The notes below the pieces were generated by a model that was given only the letters and a program-made list of their open reading frames with translations, was not told the origin of the DNA and did not search any database. From contig JAGVVL010000002.1 in assembly GCA_018287875.1 (NCBI GenBank), forward strand, positions 4,774,001 through 4,838,000: DNA of 64,000 bases. The letters run 5' to 3'. This DNA is from Nigrospora sphaerica. Its lineage: Eukaryota; Ascomycota; Sordariomycetes; Amphisphaeriales; Apiosporaceae. Made by a program: the position numbers and the translations under genes. Shown here one piece after another: positions 1 through 12,493 of the stretch (position 1 is the first letter of the stretch; each line of letters opens with the position of its first letter).

Positions 1-123
1 ACACGTGTGCGACGCCATGACCCGTTACAACCCCCCCCTACCCGGCTAGTCCCCAGTAGCACGCCCCCTGCAGATTCTGCCTCCTCGTCTACTTTCATGT
101 CTATGACTCGCCGTCGCCCCCTA

Positions 124-3100
124 TTAGAACAGCAGGCAGGCCTCGCTCGCCATCGCCCTAGCCTCCCCATCGTGCGCGTAATGCCACTTCTGCGCCTGCT
201 CGAGGAGCCCAGCAGCCAACTCCCGCATGTTCCACCGCGGTAATTGGGTCCCCTGCCCGGACTTCCCAGGACCCTTGATCGAGACAACGCACCCTGTTCG
301 CTCCCAGTTGTCCTCAATGTCCTTCATCATCGCCTGTGCGAAGTCGTCGATTTGCGGCCTGCCTTCCGGTCCCATCTCCAGCGGGCTGTTGACCACAGCC
401 TCGAAGAGGAACATCGAGTCCACCACGAGAGTTGATCCAGGGCCTGCCCGTCGGAGTACGCTGCCGAGATAGTCGCTTGCGGCCTGCGTCATTGCCGTAA
501 ACGTCTTGATGCATCTCCTCAGATCTTTCGCAGCTTCAACTGTGCCATGGTTGAGCAGGTACGCGGCCATGGACGGGCCGAAGAAGTTCGCAAGCTTGAG
601 CATCTGTGCCAGGGTGTGCACCTCCTCGGGCTGCAAGGGTCGCTCCCCCGAGCTCTGAAGATGCTGGATCCCCCCGTACACGGCAGACAAGAGAGCTACC
701 AAGTCGCTCATGACACCCTCGCCCAGTTCCCGGTGGACTCCGTCGGCCTCGAACCATTGCTCTAACGCCCCCACGGATACGTCCAGGAGCAGCCATGCGT
801 AGGGCACTCGTACTGCCGTCCGGATGATGGCTGGCATCATCCACGGTATCATAAAAGACCAGACCTGCGCGTGTCGCATGCCCGCCTCGAGAACCGTGCG
901 TTGGCCCTCGAGTTTCCCGTGGCTGAGTGCCCCCTTAAAGTTGGAGTAGAGGTAGGTAAAGAAAGAGGACACGAAGCCAACGCCGGCGTCCTCGAGCCGA
1001 AATCCGTACGAGAGTATGCCCGCTATCTGTAGACCCGGGTCTTGCTCGGGAGGCGCGTATTCCCGACTGATTTCGAAGAAGAACTGGTCCACCGCGCAGA
1101 CGTCGTGACTCCTGATCAGGTGTATGACCTGCTGGACAAAAGCGATGTAGTCTGCGTGCTCTGTCGTGCCCACCAGAGCCGCTAGATCTTGCTTCATTTG
1201 GTCCATGACGGTTTTAAACACTGGACGGAAAGCCCCCTTGCGCTGCTTTCGCTGTTGTTCCGTGTCTGCCAGACGTATAGTTCTTCTCACGACCGTGACA
1301 ACATCTGGGACCAGTCAGTGCCGAGCCATGTTGGAAATTGCAAGATCGCCACCTACGGTCAAAGAGATCCCGGTTCATATTGTAGTCGGGGTCGCGCCCA
1401 ATCCTCACCGGGGCGTCCTGTAAAAACCACTCGCCGCGGCCTTTCATTGCCTCTGCAAGACGACCCACGTGGGCGAGCGCCTGTATTGGCCGAGTAATAG
1501 CACACAAAAGCAGTTCGAGAGAACTGGTGCCCAGGTCCTACGCCCCACGTCAGCCAGAGCAAGCGCCTTGTCTTGGTATCCAGAATTGCTCACCATGAAC
1601 TCGACCCTTTGCCGTTCCACAAGACTCGCGATGAAAAGGCATGCGTGGCCTCTTGAAGTCAACGGCAGTCTTTGCGGTGGCGCTTCAAACAACCACAGCC
1701 TGTGTGAGCGGCTGAACAGCTGCGACGGGATCTGGCCGTGTCAGCGAGTACAACCACCAACATGAGGAGAACACTCACAATTCTGTCGGCCTTGAGAAGC
1801 AAAGCCGCAATGCGACCTGCAGTCACGAGAGCTTGTTCGGTGCAAAGCAGTGACAAACTGGCAGGAGCCGATGGCAGCTCGAAGTCGGGAGAAGTAATGG
1901 CGCGCGTCATGGAGAAGAAAGAGGCAGATACGTCACGGACAAGCACCTGCTACACGTTAATCACAGCCATGGGTAGTTCACGCTAGACCCGAACTCACCT
2001 TGACCCAAGGGCAGTCTTCGTCGTGGCCGGAGTCAACTTCTTCATCAACAAAGGCTTCGACGCGGGACACATAGTAGCCCACGGTATCGAGCGCCACACG
2101 TAGGGTGCCCCAATCAAGTTTTCGATGTGCGAAGCGCGTAAAAACCTCTTCGAGCTGGTCTGGCAATGGTATTTTAGCAATCACACTTTTGACTGGGCGA
2201 GCCGAGGCAGAAGGACTTACACTCATTCACCACTAACGATGCACTTCTGAGTGACTGGGCGTGTTGCATAACGTCCAGAGTGGCTCGCAAGGAACAATGC
2301 AACACATCGGCAACCGCTTGCTTGTTCATGTTGATGACACGCCTGCTCATCTCCTCGTTGATGCCCTGAGAAGCATCGTGGGTTAATCTCAGAAATTGTT
2401 GACGGATGTCGTCCTCTACCGACATGTACTGGTCCAGCATCTGTCTGAACAGGTTGTTCTGCCAAGCGATGAAAGGTTCATATGTCGCCCCGTCGGGTCG
2501 AGAGACAATCGCGAACCGAGCCAGTTGGTTCCAAGCGCGAACGTTGATTAGACAGGCCTCCTTATGGGAGCTTCCGGGCATCACCAACTTCTCGACCGTC
2601 TGCACCGACGGCCGCAGGTCGGGCGGCGCACTCCAGAAGAGCGTGCAAAGCAAATCGTGGTGGTTCCTCAGAGCTGCCAGTTCGCTTTCGTGCACGTCCT
2701 TCTCTCGGAGAAACTGGCGATCATGGTTGGGCAACACGCGAGCAATGAGGTTTCTCATGTCTTTGATCAAGCCAAACCTCCTGAGACGCTGGATTGCCAG
2801 CGCGAGCAATTTCAGAAAGATGTGGAAGCACCTGTCTTCTGGCTGTATGGCCAGTGACGGCACCGCTCCGAGCTCTTCAAGGAACTGTGGTGACCGATAC
2901 GCCTCTTCATTCCGTAGATGTGACAAGTTCTGGGCCGCAAAGAAATCGAATATTGTCCCGATGATCCCGTTGCATCTTCGCCAACCCCATTGCTCGACCA
3001 GGTAGTGGCACCTTCCAACCATTGCCCTGCAGTACTGGTTGAAGCTGGGCGACTGCAGCCCGTTGCCCTTGTAGATGGAAAAGACGCGGCCTACCAGTTT

Positions 3101-6100
3101 TTGGGGCAAGGCCCAGCCTTCTAGCGGCATCGTGTTCCGAAGACCAGGAATCGCGACTCCGTTGTTGTCGAGTTCGCCAAGAGGAAGGAGAATGAACAAG
3201 TCGTGCCACACTCTCTCGAGCGTCTGCGCGTCGTAGACTGACCCAAGATCGGATCCCAGGAAGATGGGACTGACCACATCCCAGAACCCTGCGCGTGGCA
3301 GGCGTGCTTCTTGTAGGACGCGTATGAGGACAACCCAAGCGACAACAGTGGAATGCTCGTTGCCTATACCGCGCTCTCGGAAAGAGAATTCCTGCAGCCG
3401 ATCAAACAGGCTCTGGACCACGCCAAGCCCAGCGCCGAGGAGAACTTTCGTCATTTGCTGGGCAGCTCTTCTCAGGAGCTCTTCGATTTGCAGGGACTCG
3501 GAAAGCATTAGCTTCTCGCATATCCGCGAAATCTGGAACACAGCTATCAAGAGCCGCGTCATCACCTCAGACAACCGTCCCGAAGAGCCCGTATTTGCCT
3601 TGAACAGAAATTCCACGTGTTCCACAAAGCTGGACAGTACCTCCAGCAATCGCTTCATGAACGATCTTGCGTCCTCGGCGTTCTTGAAGGACACAAAATC
3701 TTGGAGATAGCGTAGGATAAAGTCGGCCGCCTGTACAGGGCTCGGGAGCCCACTTCTATCGGGGTCAGCCGACTGCAGCTGTTCGTGGATGTAGTCGAGG
3801 AGCATGCCAATCTCGGACGAGGCCTGGTCATCCCACTGGCCCCATCGGAGCACTGTGCTCTCCAAAGCCAGAAGGCAATGGCCTCGTGGGTAATCGAGCC
3901 CGTCAAGCGGTTTCCTATCCAAGGCTCTGGCGAGCCGGCCATCTCCAATGACAGTGTTCTCTTTGAAAAACACACCGGCCTCCAGGGGAAACACCTCAAA
4001 GTAATGCGTATATTGTGCCCCAAAAGGACCAAGTCCGATTAATTTGTGACTCAAGCTGGCTGTTGTGCGGGTCTCTGACGAGGAAACTACCTCGACCGGC
4101 ATGGGATCATTGGCGTGTGCATATTGAGGAGCTGCAATATCCACCCGCTTTGGGCGAACGGGCTTCCGTAACTTCGTCCTAGGCTTGGCTGTTACTTCAT
4201 TGCTTAAAGGCGACGGCTCAAGAGCTTGACCACGGTCCCTGTTCTTCGGCGCAAGTGAAGTAGCCGCAGTCGGCCATGGCTCGCCAAGAACCCGGTCTAA
4301 GCGGATGTGCTCAGGTGAGGCGAATGCGAGATGGGATTTTCGGTACATGGCATCGAGAGCTCTCTTCCGAGAATCAAACGCGTATCGACCGACTGTCTCT
4401 TCGCCAGATATCTCGAGCTGCGCCGGTCGTGGCACACCGCCACGGCCGACGGACCGCCCCAACGGATGTCGTCGCAAGGTTGCGGATGCCTCTCCTGCTG
4501 CCTCCTCGAGATCACTCGGCGCGGCTGGAACCAGAGGATCGTGGAGGAAGCTGTCGATCTTGCCTTGCCGTGTAAGCTTCGTCGATCTTGAAAATCGCGA
4601 ACCTGGCAACGCCGTTGACTTCCGAACTTTGGGACCTGAGACCCCGGTAAAGGCGTTGTTCAAGGCAGGCTGGAGCAGCCGTTGTGCGTCTGCCCGAGGA
4701 GGTCGACGATGCAGAGGGGCCTCAAGTTGCTGTCGCGGCTGGATTTTCCCAGTGTTCCAGTCTCGAAGCGTTTCGAGAGCATCGAGATTGTCTTTGCGTG
4801 TGCCGAGGCGGATCTGCTTTCTGGCCGGGCTCGATCGGCCCCTGCTTTGCCTCTGCTTGGCCGTGCGGGCAGCAACGCGCATGAACAGTGGCGCGTCGGG
4901 TCCAATGACATCAAGAACGCCCAGCCGTGGAATAGTGGCAGACGTTCGAGGTTTCGCTTTTGGTAGATGCTTCTGTGGTACCAGGTGGTTTGACTGTCCC
5001 AAAGGCCCGTTGTTCGAGAGGAGCCCGGTGATTTTCTGCTGGCGCTTTCGCCGCTTCGGCTGGCCCTGGAATATTGTCTGTTCTTTTCTCCGCTTGGACG
5101 CCCGTTGCTGGCCTTTGGTTTCGTCGGTTTTCCGTTTCCGCGTTGGCAGCATATAATCGATATGGTCTTCCTCTATCACCGAGCCCACATCGTCTTCAAA
5201 GATGGGGGCATCTATCGAGTTGGACACAGTGTCGATGTCGTTGTTCCGTACACTCATGTCATCGTCTGAGTCTTCATCAAAGAAGAAAGGTTCGTGAGCG
5301 GTGGGTTTGGGAGAGACCCGGCGCCTCTGGGCCACTCCCTTTCGAAGGGTTCGCTCAGGCGAACGACTAATAATGGAACGGACCGCAGGCACGTGAGCAT
5401 GTTCGCGGCCTAGCTGTTGATCGATGCGGATCCACGATGCTGGAAGAACACCTTTGATCTTCCGTTGCAGCATTGTATTGGGTTCCCGCTCGGGGCTGTC
5501 GTCAGCGTTTGTCCCATCGGCTTCCGAGTCTGGACCGCTACTGGCCGTTCCGTCTTCTTCGCCGGCAGAACTGTCCAGGTCTTCCAGCCACGTCAGATCG
5601 ATCATGTTAGGGCCCTCGTTAGCCGGGGCTGGTGTCTGGTCCCTTGACACGGTAGCCCTGTTATGGCTTGATGGCGTGTTTGCAATTGCCGATGGCTTTG
5701 GCTGGACGTCCATAGCACCGGCGACAGGTGCCTTGGAGAGAAATACTGGACTGGTTTGGGGTGGAGATGGAGGTATATCAAAGATGTCAAGTGCTCTTGG
5801 GTCGGATGAACTCGGATCAGAACGCTGAAGGAATCTGCTTGCTTTGCGAGTTTTCCGCTTCCAAGGGCCTCCATTTGGGGAGGGCTTCCGTTTGGCAAAT
5901 TTTCGTGGCTGTACAGAGCGCGGGTTCTTGAAGATCTCCTTAAGCGAGGGTAGGTCCTCTTCCTCGGCCTGGGCCGTTTTCGAATTGTGCACTTGAGACC
6001 CGTCACCTCCCGAGGGCGACTGTGCAAGGGTCGATGGGGACAACGCCAGCTCGTCTCGGTCGTCCACAGTTGCCTGGGCCTGGCTGATTTGGCTGCTATC

Positions 6101-6796
6101 TTCGTAACTCGGAAGCACCTCTGCCGTCCTCTGGCTATCATCTTCATAGTCTTTCTCTTGAGAATCCTCTTCCTGTCGCTTTCGAACCGGCTTCTCTTCT
6201 ACCGGGTTTCTGAGGGGCCGTATGCCGTGAGACTTGAGAACGCTGCTGTAGTAAGCGCTCTCCAGGAGGTATGGGTGTTCTTGGATAGGCTTTCGACGCC
6301 GGAATTCACGGACCGGCCTGGGTGTGTCCTGTGGTGCAGTGTTCGCATCTTCCGCCGTGGCAGCTGGCCGCTCGGTGGGTGGTTCTATATCGGGCTCAAT
6401 GTCCGACTCGAGGATGGACAGTGGCGAGCTCTCCCCCGAGGAAATATTCGAGGTTCGGTGCGCGGGTTCGTGGACAGGCTCCTCAGTGTTGTGCTCCCGA
6501 GGTTGCATGGGTGAGAGGGCTTCTGGCTCCGTTGGCAGTTGTTCAGGTGGATGTGAAGAGGCGCACATACGCACATCATTCCGGTCTGGCGCAGGCTGGT
6601 AAACACCCTGCGAAGACGTAGGCACGTCCCAGACGCCACCGTCATGGTCGTTCCTCGTCGTCGGCGAAGCACCAATTCGTCCCTCTGGCCCATCGCCACG
6701 GAGCTGCGGCAGCACCTGGTGCTGCGACTCTTCGCTATCGAAGAGGCTTTCTTCGTCCGAATCGGGAACCTCCCCAAGCTCCTTCCATCTCGCCAT
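124..6796 (-). CDS. mus7: Mus7/MMS22 family DNA repair protein
   Basis: Large nuclear protein of about 2131 residues in six exons: 6796-2221, 2159-1999, 1949-1779, 1719-1594, 1537-1357 and 1304-124. All five introns are GT-AG (49-61 nt) and the lengths sum to 2132 codons. In yeasts, Mus7/Mms22 helps stalled or damaged replication forks recover, in budding yeast with the Rtt101-Mms1 ubiquitin ligase; this is family knowledge. The N-terminus has the family signature VPDSDEESLFDSE at residues 9-21, followed by about 850 residues of charged, Ser/Pro-rich, probably disordered sequence. A conserved segment, YTHYFEVFPLEAGVFF, lies near residue 930, and the remainder is helical and low in charge. The intron at 1538-1593 (donor GTGAGC, branch GCTGAC, acceptor TAG) removes an apparent frameshift. 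The acceptor at 1950 could instead lie 3 nt further on. It is head-to-head with the small gene at 7335. Confidence 0.9.
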
Positions 6797-7334
6797 TACT
6801 CATGTGATGCATTTCACCCGGTATCTGAAAAGCATGGGGTTATGGTCAAGACACTACTGGGCAGGGTTGCCTGTGGCACTCGATATCGATACCTGAAGTG
6901 ACGGATGGTCGGCGTTAAATGGAAGTCAGCGATCAAGTAGTGGAGACGCGTTTGAAGACGCGTTTGGTGTGAAGAGGTACATACATCACACAAATTCCTG
7001 CTGGGTCCCATTTAGCTGCATATACTGGCTTAAATGGATATTTACATACCTCCTTGTCTTGCCCATCAAGTTTTAACTCACTAGCCTGAAAAGGTACTAC
7101 GGGTTGCATCAATTCGCTTTCCGCCAAACATACAAGCATAAACGACTGAGGTCTACTTCCCCCGAAAAACGCGCCAGGAAACGCGACGACGCGGACTTCC
7201 GATGCCCGTGTTGGTCACGACCTCCATACAATCTTCTCCATCATAGCCGTTACCTGCGACGGACAAGACCATCTTTGGATTCACAAAGTTGGGATATCGT
7301 GCTACCTTGGACCCAAGAATAGGTGGTGGCCAAG
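6797..7334. other. Intergenic, shared upstream region
   Basis: This 538 bp stretch separates two divergent starts, mus7 on the left and the small membrane protein gene on the right. It is more AT-rich than the flanking exons. I saw no convincing reading frame or RNA gene, so it is presumably a bidirectional promoter. Confidence 0.5.
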
Positions 7335-7623
7335 ATGACATATCTGCGAAACTTCCTTGGTCTGACCATTGCTGTTGGCTTCGGTGTCTGGAACGCATCC
7401 TACGCGCTCAAACCCGCATTGGAAGAGGAAGCAAGCAAGCGTACCCAGTCAGTCGCATAATGAACATTCCATATGCGAAAAGATATCTGACTGGAGCTTT
7501 AGGAGAGACCTGGACGAAGCCGCCCAACGCGGCCGGGCGCTGGCTCAGGGAGCCACATCTCGCAGTACTGAAAAAGTGCTAGGTGGTGAGCAGAACCAAC
7601 AGGGGCCAAAGTCAAGCTCTTAG
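7335..7623 (+). CDS. Small predicted membrane protein (two exons)
   Basis: Candidate gene for a 77-residue protein. Exon 1 is 7335-7447, a 55-nt intron is 7448-7502 (donor GTCAGT, branch-like CTGACT, acceptor TTTAG), and exon 2 is 7503-7623. Residues about 7-26 (FLGLTIAVGFGVWNASYAL) could form one membrane span or an uncleaved mitochondrial anchor. A charged helical tail rich in Glu, Arg and Lys follows (KPALEEEASKR, then RDLDEAAQRGRALAQ). Without the intron the frame stops after 41 codons, so the spliced model rests on the joined tail looking like a continuous amphipathic helix. The size and arrangement resemble small inner-mitochondrial-membrane proteins of fungi, but I do not recognise a named family. 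The stop is only 60 bp before the MutY start on the same strand. Confidence 0.5.
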
Positions 7624-7683
7624 TTCCTCCCAACGTCGTAGGCTACACAGGCTCTGAGTCTCCCGTCTGTGGCCGCTTCCAAG

Positions 7684-9604
7684 ATGCGACGTTCGTCACG
7701 GACCGCCGCGTTACGGTCCAGCTCGCGGCTCTCAGGAAAGCCGGCGGCTGAGGCATATCCCGTGGCCGAGGAAGCCGTGGATGACGCGCCTCTGAAATTA
7801 CCGAAGAAGAGAACCGCCGTCAGTGCCGATGAAGATGAATATGACGCCCCCAAAGCGGTGGCCAAGAAAACCAAAACCTCCCGCCCAGGTAGAGGCTCCC
7901 AGAAGAAATCCGACTTTTTCTTGGATCGGCTTTTTGCTTTCCCGGACACACGGCCCCCTTCACAATGGGCCTGCCCGTTTCCAGGTCGCTTGCATGTCCC
8001 TATGTACCATCGGCCGCTTCTCTTGGACAGTGTAGAGGGCCGCACTTCTTTACTAGAGTGGTTCGATGGTGTTAGTACATCTCGTGCCATGCCGTGGCGC
8101 AAGGCGTGGATTGACCCAAGCCTTGTTCCGGATCCTACAGAACTACGCCAGCAACTAGAAAAAAGGGCGTACCAAGTGTGGATTTCCGAAATCATGTTAC
8201 AGCAGGTACATCTCCCCGACACCCGTATCAACCGCAAGCGAAGCAGTCTAACATGCAAGGTTCACAAAACAGACTCGTGTGGCAGTCGTTATTGATTACT
8301 GGAACAAATGGATGGCCAAGTGGCCAACAATTCACGATCTGGCTGCCGCAAGTGCCGACGACGTGCTTGCGGCATGGCGGGGCCTCGGCTACTACAGCCG
8401 CGCCACGAGGATTCACGAGGCGGCGAAACTCATATGCGCGGATGAAGGTATGCGCGGGCTCTTACCCAACACGGCGAATGAGTTGGAAGCGAAGATACCC
8501 GGCGTGGGTAGGTACACGGCCGGTGCCATTTCCGCCATCTGCTTCGGCCGGGCCGCGCCCATGGTTGATGGCAACGTATTGCGCGTTTTGTGTCGACAAC
8601 TGGGAATCTTCGGCGATGTGAAGGCGGACAAAAAGGTCATCGACATGCTGTGGGCTGCGGCGGACGCTCTTGTCAAGGCCGTTGCTCAGGACACGCCCGA
8701 TGGCGACCGAGATACAACCAAGACGGAGGCAAGTGATCGGCCTGGACGATGGGGTCAAGCCCTCATGGAGCTCGGTAGCACCACGTGTACACCCAAGCCG
8801 AACTGCGCGAGCTGCCCTATCACCTCGACGTGCCGCGCTTATGAAGAAGGTCTCGAGCTTGCCAATCACCGAGGAGCGCCCAAGACACTGCGTGGCTCCG
8901 CGACGGATCACCCAGACATTGAAGACATGTGCGATGTATGCTCCCCTTTCGAAGAAACCATAGCGGAGGTTGAAGGCGATGGGCGTGACACCGGAACCGC
9001 CAGTTCCTCAAAACGGCAGTCTCAGCCACGCAAGCAGACCTCGCTGCAGTCTTTCTTCTTCACGGCGACTAAGGCATCCCCCCCGCCTATCGGCCCCAAT
9101 GCCGCTGACTTGGAGGTCGTCACGAACCATGTCCGGCGGTTCCCGGTCAAAGGAATCAAGAAAGCACTCCGAGAACAACAAACGCTGGTTTGCGCGATCC
9201 GTCGCCGCGACAGCGGACACTATTTGATACACAAGCGCCCCCAAAAGGGGCTCTTGGCAGGGCTGTGGGAGTTTCCCTCTCTGATACTACAAGACGAACA
9301 ACAAGGCACCTCCAAAGTCCGCAAGCAGGAAGCCAAGCTTCACGCCTTGAGCGTTCTTGGTCTCTCACCACAAGACAAGGGCTTGGAACATGTAGGTGAG
9401 CTTGGGAGTGTGCCATGGCAATTCTCTCATCTCAAACTGACCATGCACGTTCATCTGTTCAATCTGGATGGCGCAGTGGTTCCTGACGAGGTCATGCTCG
9501 GCGATGACCAAACACCAAAACGATGGAGCGGTACGGTTGAGGACGAGTCCATGGGAACGGGGATGCGGAAGTGCTGGGAACTAGTCAAAGACGCCGTCGG
9601 ATAA
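7684..9604 (+). CDS. Adenine DNA glycosylase MutY/MUTYH
   Basis: Base-excision repair enzyme that removes adenine mispaired with 8-oxoguanine, in nucleus and/or mitochondria. Exons are 7684-8205 and 8273-9604; the 67-nt intron (branch TCTAAC) interrupts SEIMLQQ|TRVAV, giving 617 residues. The catalytic Glu is E169 in SEIMLQQ, the helix-hairpin-helix motif reads PGVGRYTAGAIS, and the catalytic Asp is D273 in VDGNV. Iron-sulfur ligands are C346, C352, C355 and C361. The first spacing is C-x5-C, against x6 in the E. coli enzyme. A basic N-terminal tail of about 100 residues and a low-complexity linker (about 365-465) are extensions. From about residue 477 a NUDIX-like domain that reads 8-oxoG begins (ETLVCAIRRR is not conserved in detail; LAGLWEFPS is typical). 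The first in-frame ATG is chosen as the start. Confidence 0.93.
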
Positions 9605-12493
9605 AAAGTCAAGCAACAGAAGGGGAGTATACGGGGATATTGGGTATGCTCAGTTCACGTGGTGTATGACGACCCTGCAAGCATGTCCGCACCCCGAGAG
9701 GCACTCGTCGGACTCATCAAGGTGCCTGACACGGCCTATCCCGTACTACGTCTGCATTATGTATATTTATCTAACCCAGACGATTTCCCCGGTTGCACGC
9801 CACGGTGGGCGGAGATGCACAACAGTGTAGAAGCCGAGCTGATCTCCGAGGCGGCGGAAAGACAGATTCGCCCCACGGGCATCTTGAAGTTTCCAGTGGT
9901 TCTAGAACCCAGATTCCAATAATAGGCCTCACTCGGTTGGCCTCGGTGAGGAAATGGTTATTGCGGGCTGGCGTTGCGCGCGCGCAGCCATCCACCCATC
10001 CCTACCTGCTTATTTTGAGTAGGCGAGTTTCTACCGCTTGCCAAGCGGCTTTGGGGGAAAGCATGCCCAACAATGCTATTTCGAGAGAGGGCAAGCTGCT
10101 ACACCACTCGCGAATGTGCAGATCTGGCGGAACGATTGGCTGGCGTCGACGTACGATGGGTGGGAAGTTGTGCGGCGTGGAGCCCGAAGACAGCAGTTTG
10201 AAACCCGGCGCTTGGGAGAGGGGCTCGGATCCGCCCCGGCGACTACTCACAGCCAATCATTTGCACCGAACGCTGTCACCTCCAAACTCACTCGACTACG
10301 AAGTAGCTGGAAGTCAATTGCACTCCTCGCAACTCCCCGCGTCCTCCTTCACTTCCTTGCACCGTCACGGCCAGCCTCGGCATTCCATCCCCGTCCTATG
10401 TAGCAAAAGTCGGGGCCAGGTCGGTTCTGACGCTATACGAGCGGGAGGGAAGTCCCTAGGTGACGGATGGTCGGTCCGTCGCGGGCCCTGGCTACCTTTC
10501 TTGTACAGCTCAGCTCGTCCGGGTGCGTCATCGGCGGAGGGGCACGTGGCCGCCGTCGTCGCTCGTGGGAAGCCAACCCTCGACGGTGCGTCCGGATGGG
10601 CCAGCCCGGCAAAATAGGGCCAGCCCGGCCAATACCGCCATGGAGGCCTGCCGCCCACCTGCTGGACTAGGTAGTTGGTGGGTTAGGAAACAAGTTTTGC
10701 GATTGACGGTGGCAAAGGGGACCGACCCCTAGACGATTAAGATCGACGGCGGGAACAGACCTATTCGGGTGTCATCTCGTCCATCCACGGTCTATTTGGG
10801 TGTAGAGAAGCTTGCAGCCGGCGCTTGATTGGCGGGCCAGGTCGCCAGCCATCAAGATATCAGATTCCTCCCGCCGGCATCTTGTGAGACTGGCCGACAC
10901 TTCAGGTTACCCGCGCCGCCGCCCCACCACGCTGGAAAAATGCAGGATCCAGCGCCACGTCTATCCCCGGGAAGAACAGTCGTTCATGCTGCCGCGAGAT
11001 CGTACCTACGAAGTACGTACTCCTCGATAGGGCCACAGCCTGTCTGGCTGTCTCGCTGTCAGCTGGGCCACGAGGTTGCGCCCTGCTGCCCACGGTTCGG
11101 CTCCGATGCCTAATTCGGATCGTGAGATGCCACCCAAGCTTGCCACGCTCGCTCGCCCGCGTACCGCACCCCAGCAGCCTGGACGGCCCCGGTCAGGAAC
11201 CGCCCTGAGTGGCTGTGGCCACTGTTGTCCCCGGTCTCTCAAACCCCTGGTGGGCAAGAGAGAGGGCCCTTCCCCCCCTGGCACCAAGGCATTGTCGGTG
11301 TTTTCACCGCTTAGCCACCATCTCCCGACCGGCCTTTTACCGTCGGCGGCCAATGTCGTCACAGCTCTTCACCAAAACCGGCGGCCCGTAGCCTATCGAC
11401 GGGCCCGTATGGGCGTCCGTTGATAAATGTCGCCCGAGGCGTTCCGCCCTAGATGGCGAACTTTTAGAAAGATGGGCACCATCTACCCTTTGCTCCCCGG
11501 GGTGTCCCCTCGCACAGCTGGTCCATTGTCAATATCTGCCCGAGTATCTATATCAAGTCGACCCGTCTGGTGGCTCCGTCGCCTTTCCACCAGATCGAGA
11601 AGGTCCTGGGTGTAACACCTGCGTGCCACACAACGCTGCTGTGTAAGACGATCAACAAGCGGAGCGCACATCACCAACCGACCACATTCCAGCCACGCCG
11701 TATCCGGTGAAATACACCGGCCCAACTCACTTACTTGCCTCCAGCCGCTGGTCCCTGAAATTGCTCTATGCGCCGAGCTGCTGCGACCAGGAGCAACTCA
11801 CTAGTCGCACGGGCGCTCGCCCTGCCAAAGAAAACGACTGGTCGGTATCAGGGCGCTTAAGTCTCCCGCGACCCGCGCAGCCGCCCAAGGTACTTCCGAA
11901 CAGCCGACAAGGAGGCCGGCCGCCTCTGCTGGCAAAACACCGTCGTTCGCGAACAAAGGGAATCTCGGGAGTCTCGATTCTTGAAACCCTTGTCACCCGT
12001 GTCAGCTGGGCGCTTGACTGGCCCGAAAGCTGGCCTCGCAGCCATGAGGTGCGTTCGCCCGTTCCTTATTAGTCCTGTTGACTCGGTGCACTTCACTTGC
12101 ATCTGACCCTCTCTCACTTAACCTCTCCTCCTCGTTCCGCAAATTTCCCGTGTTCTGTTTGCAGGGTTTCTTTTCGTTGGTGGTAATCATTCATTGTTAA
12201 TGGAGTCACGGGGAACAATTGGTCACCTTTTGCTACCTTCACTTTTTCTGGTTCATTGTTCTTAAAGTGCGATTCAACTTTTCTGTCCTCTGGCCCTCCC
12301 CCCCCCCGGTTCCTTACTCTACGATATAACCTTTCCGGTGCAAATCTGCTTCTGCGACATACGACCGATCCCTATTATTATTTTTTCCGTTTTCTTTCTG
12401 CCGCTCTCACGATACTTTGACGGATATACGCCTGAACGGTCTGGCTAAGTTAATCACTCCCACAGTATCTTCAGCATATTCCGGAAAGGCGAC
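9605..12493. other. Long gene-poor intergenic stretch
   Basis: About 2.9 kb between MutY and prm1 in which I find no convincing gene. A short open frame at 9683-9922 (ATG giving MSAPREALVGLIK...) contains an intron-like signal, ATTTATCTAACCCAG, ending near 9778, but no phase-consistent splice could be built, so it is not called. A 13-bp direct repeat GGGCCAGCCCGGC occurs at 10598 and 10617. Upstream of prm1 (12140-12490) the sequence becomes pyrimidine-rich with an 11-base C run near 12299, consistent with a promoter and 5' leader. Confidence 0.5.

Noticed and set aside
1489..1520. Frameshift mutation in mus7
   Set aside because: A 56-nt intron just upstream explains the frame change with standard splice signals.
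9793..10617. 274-codon plus-strand frame in the gene-poor stretch
   Set aside because: Starts inside another short frame, has random-like composition and no conserved pattern or splice logic.
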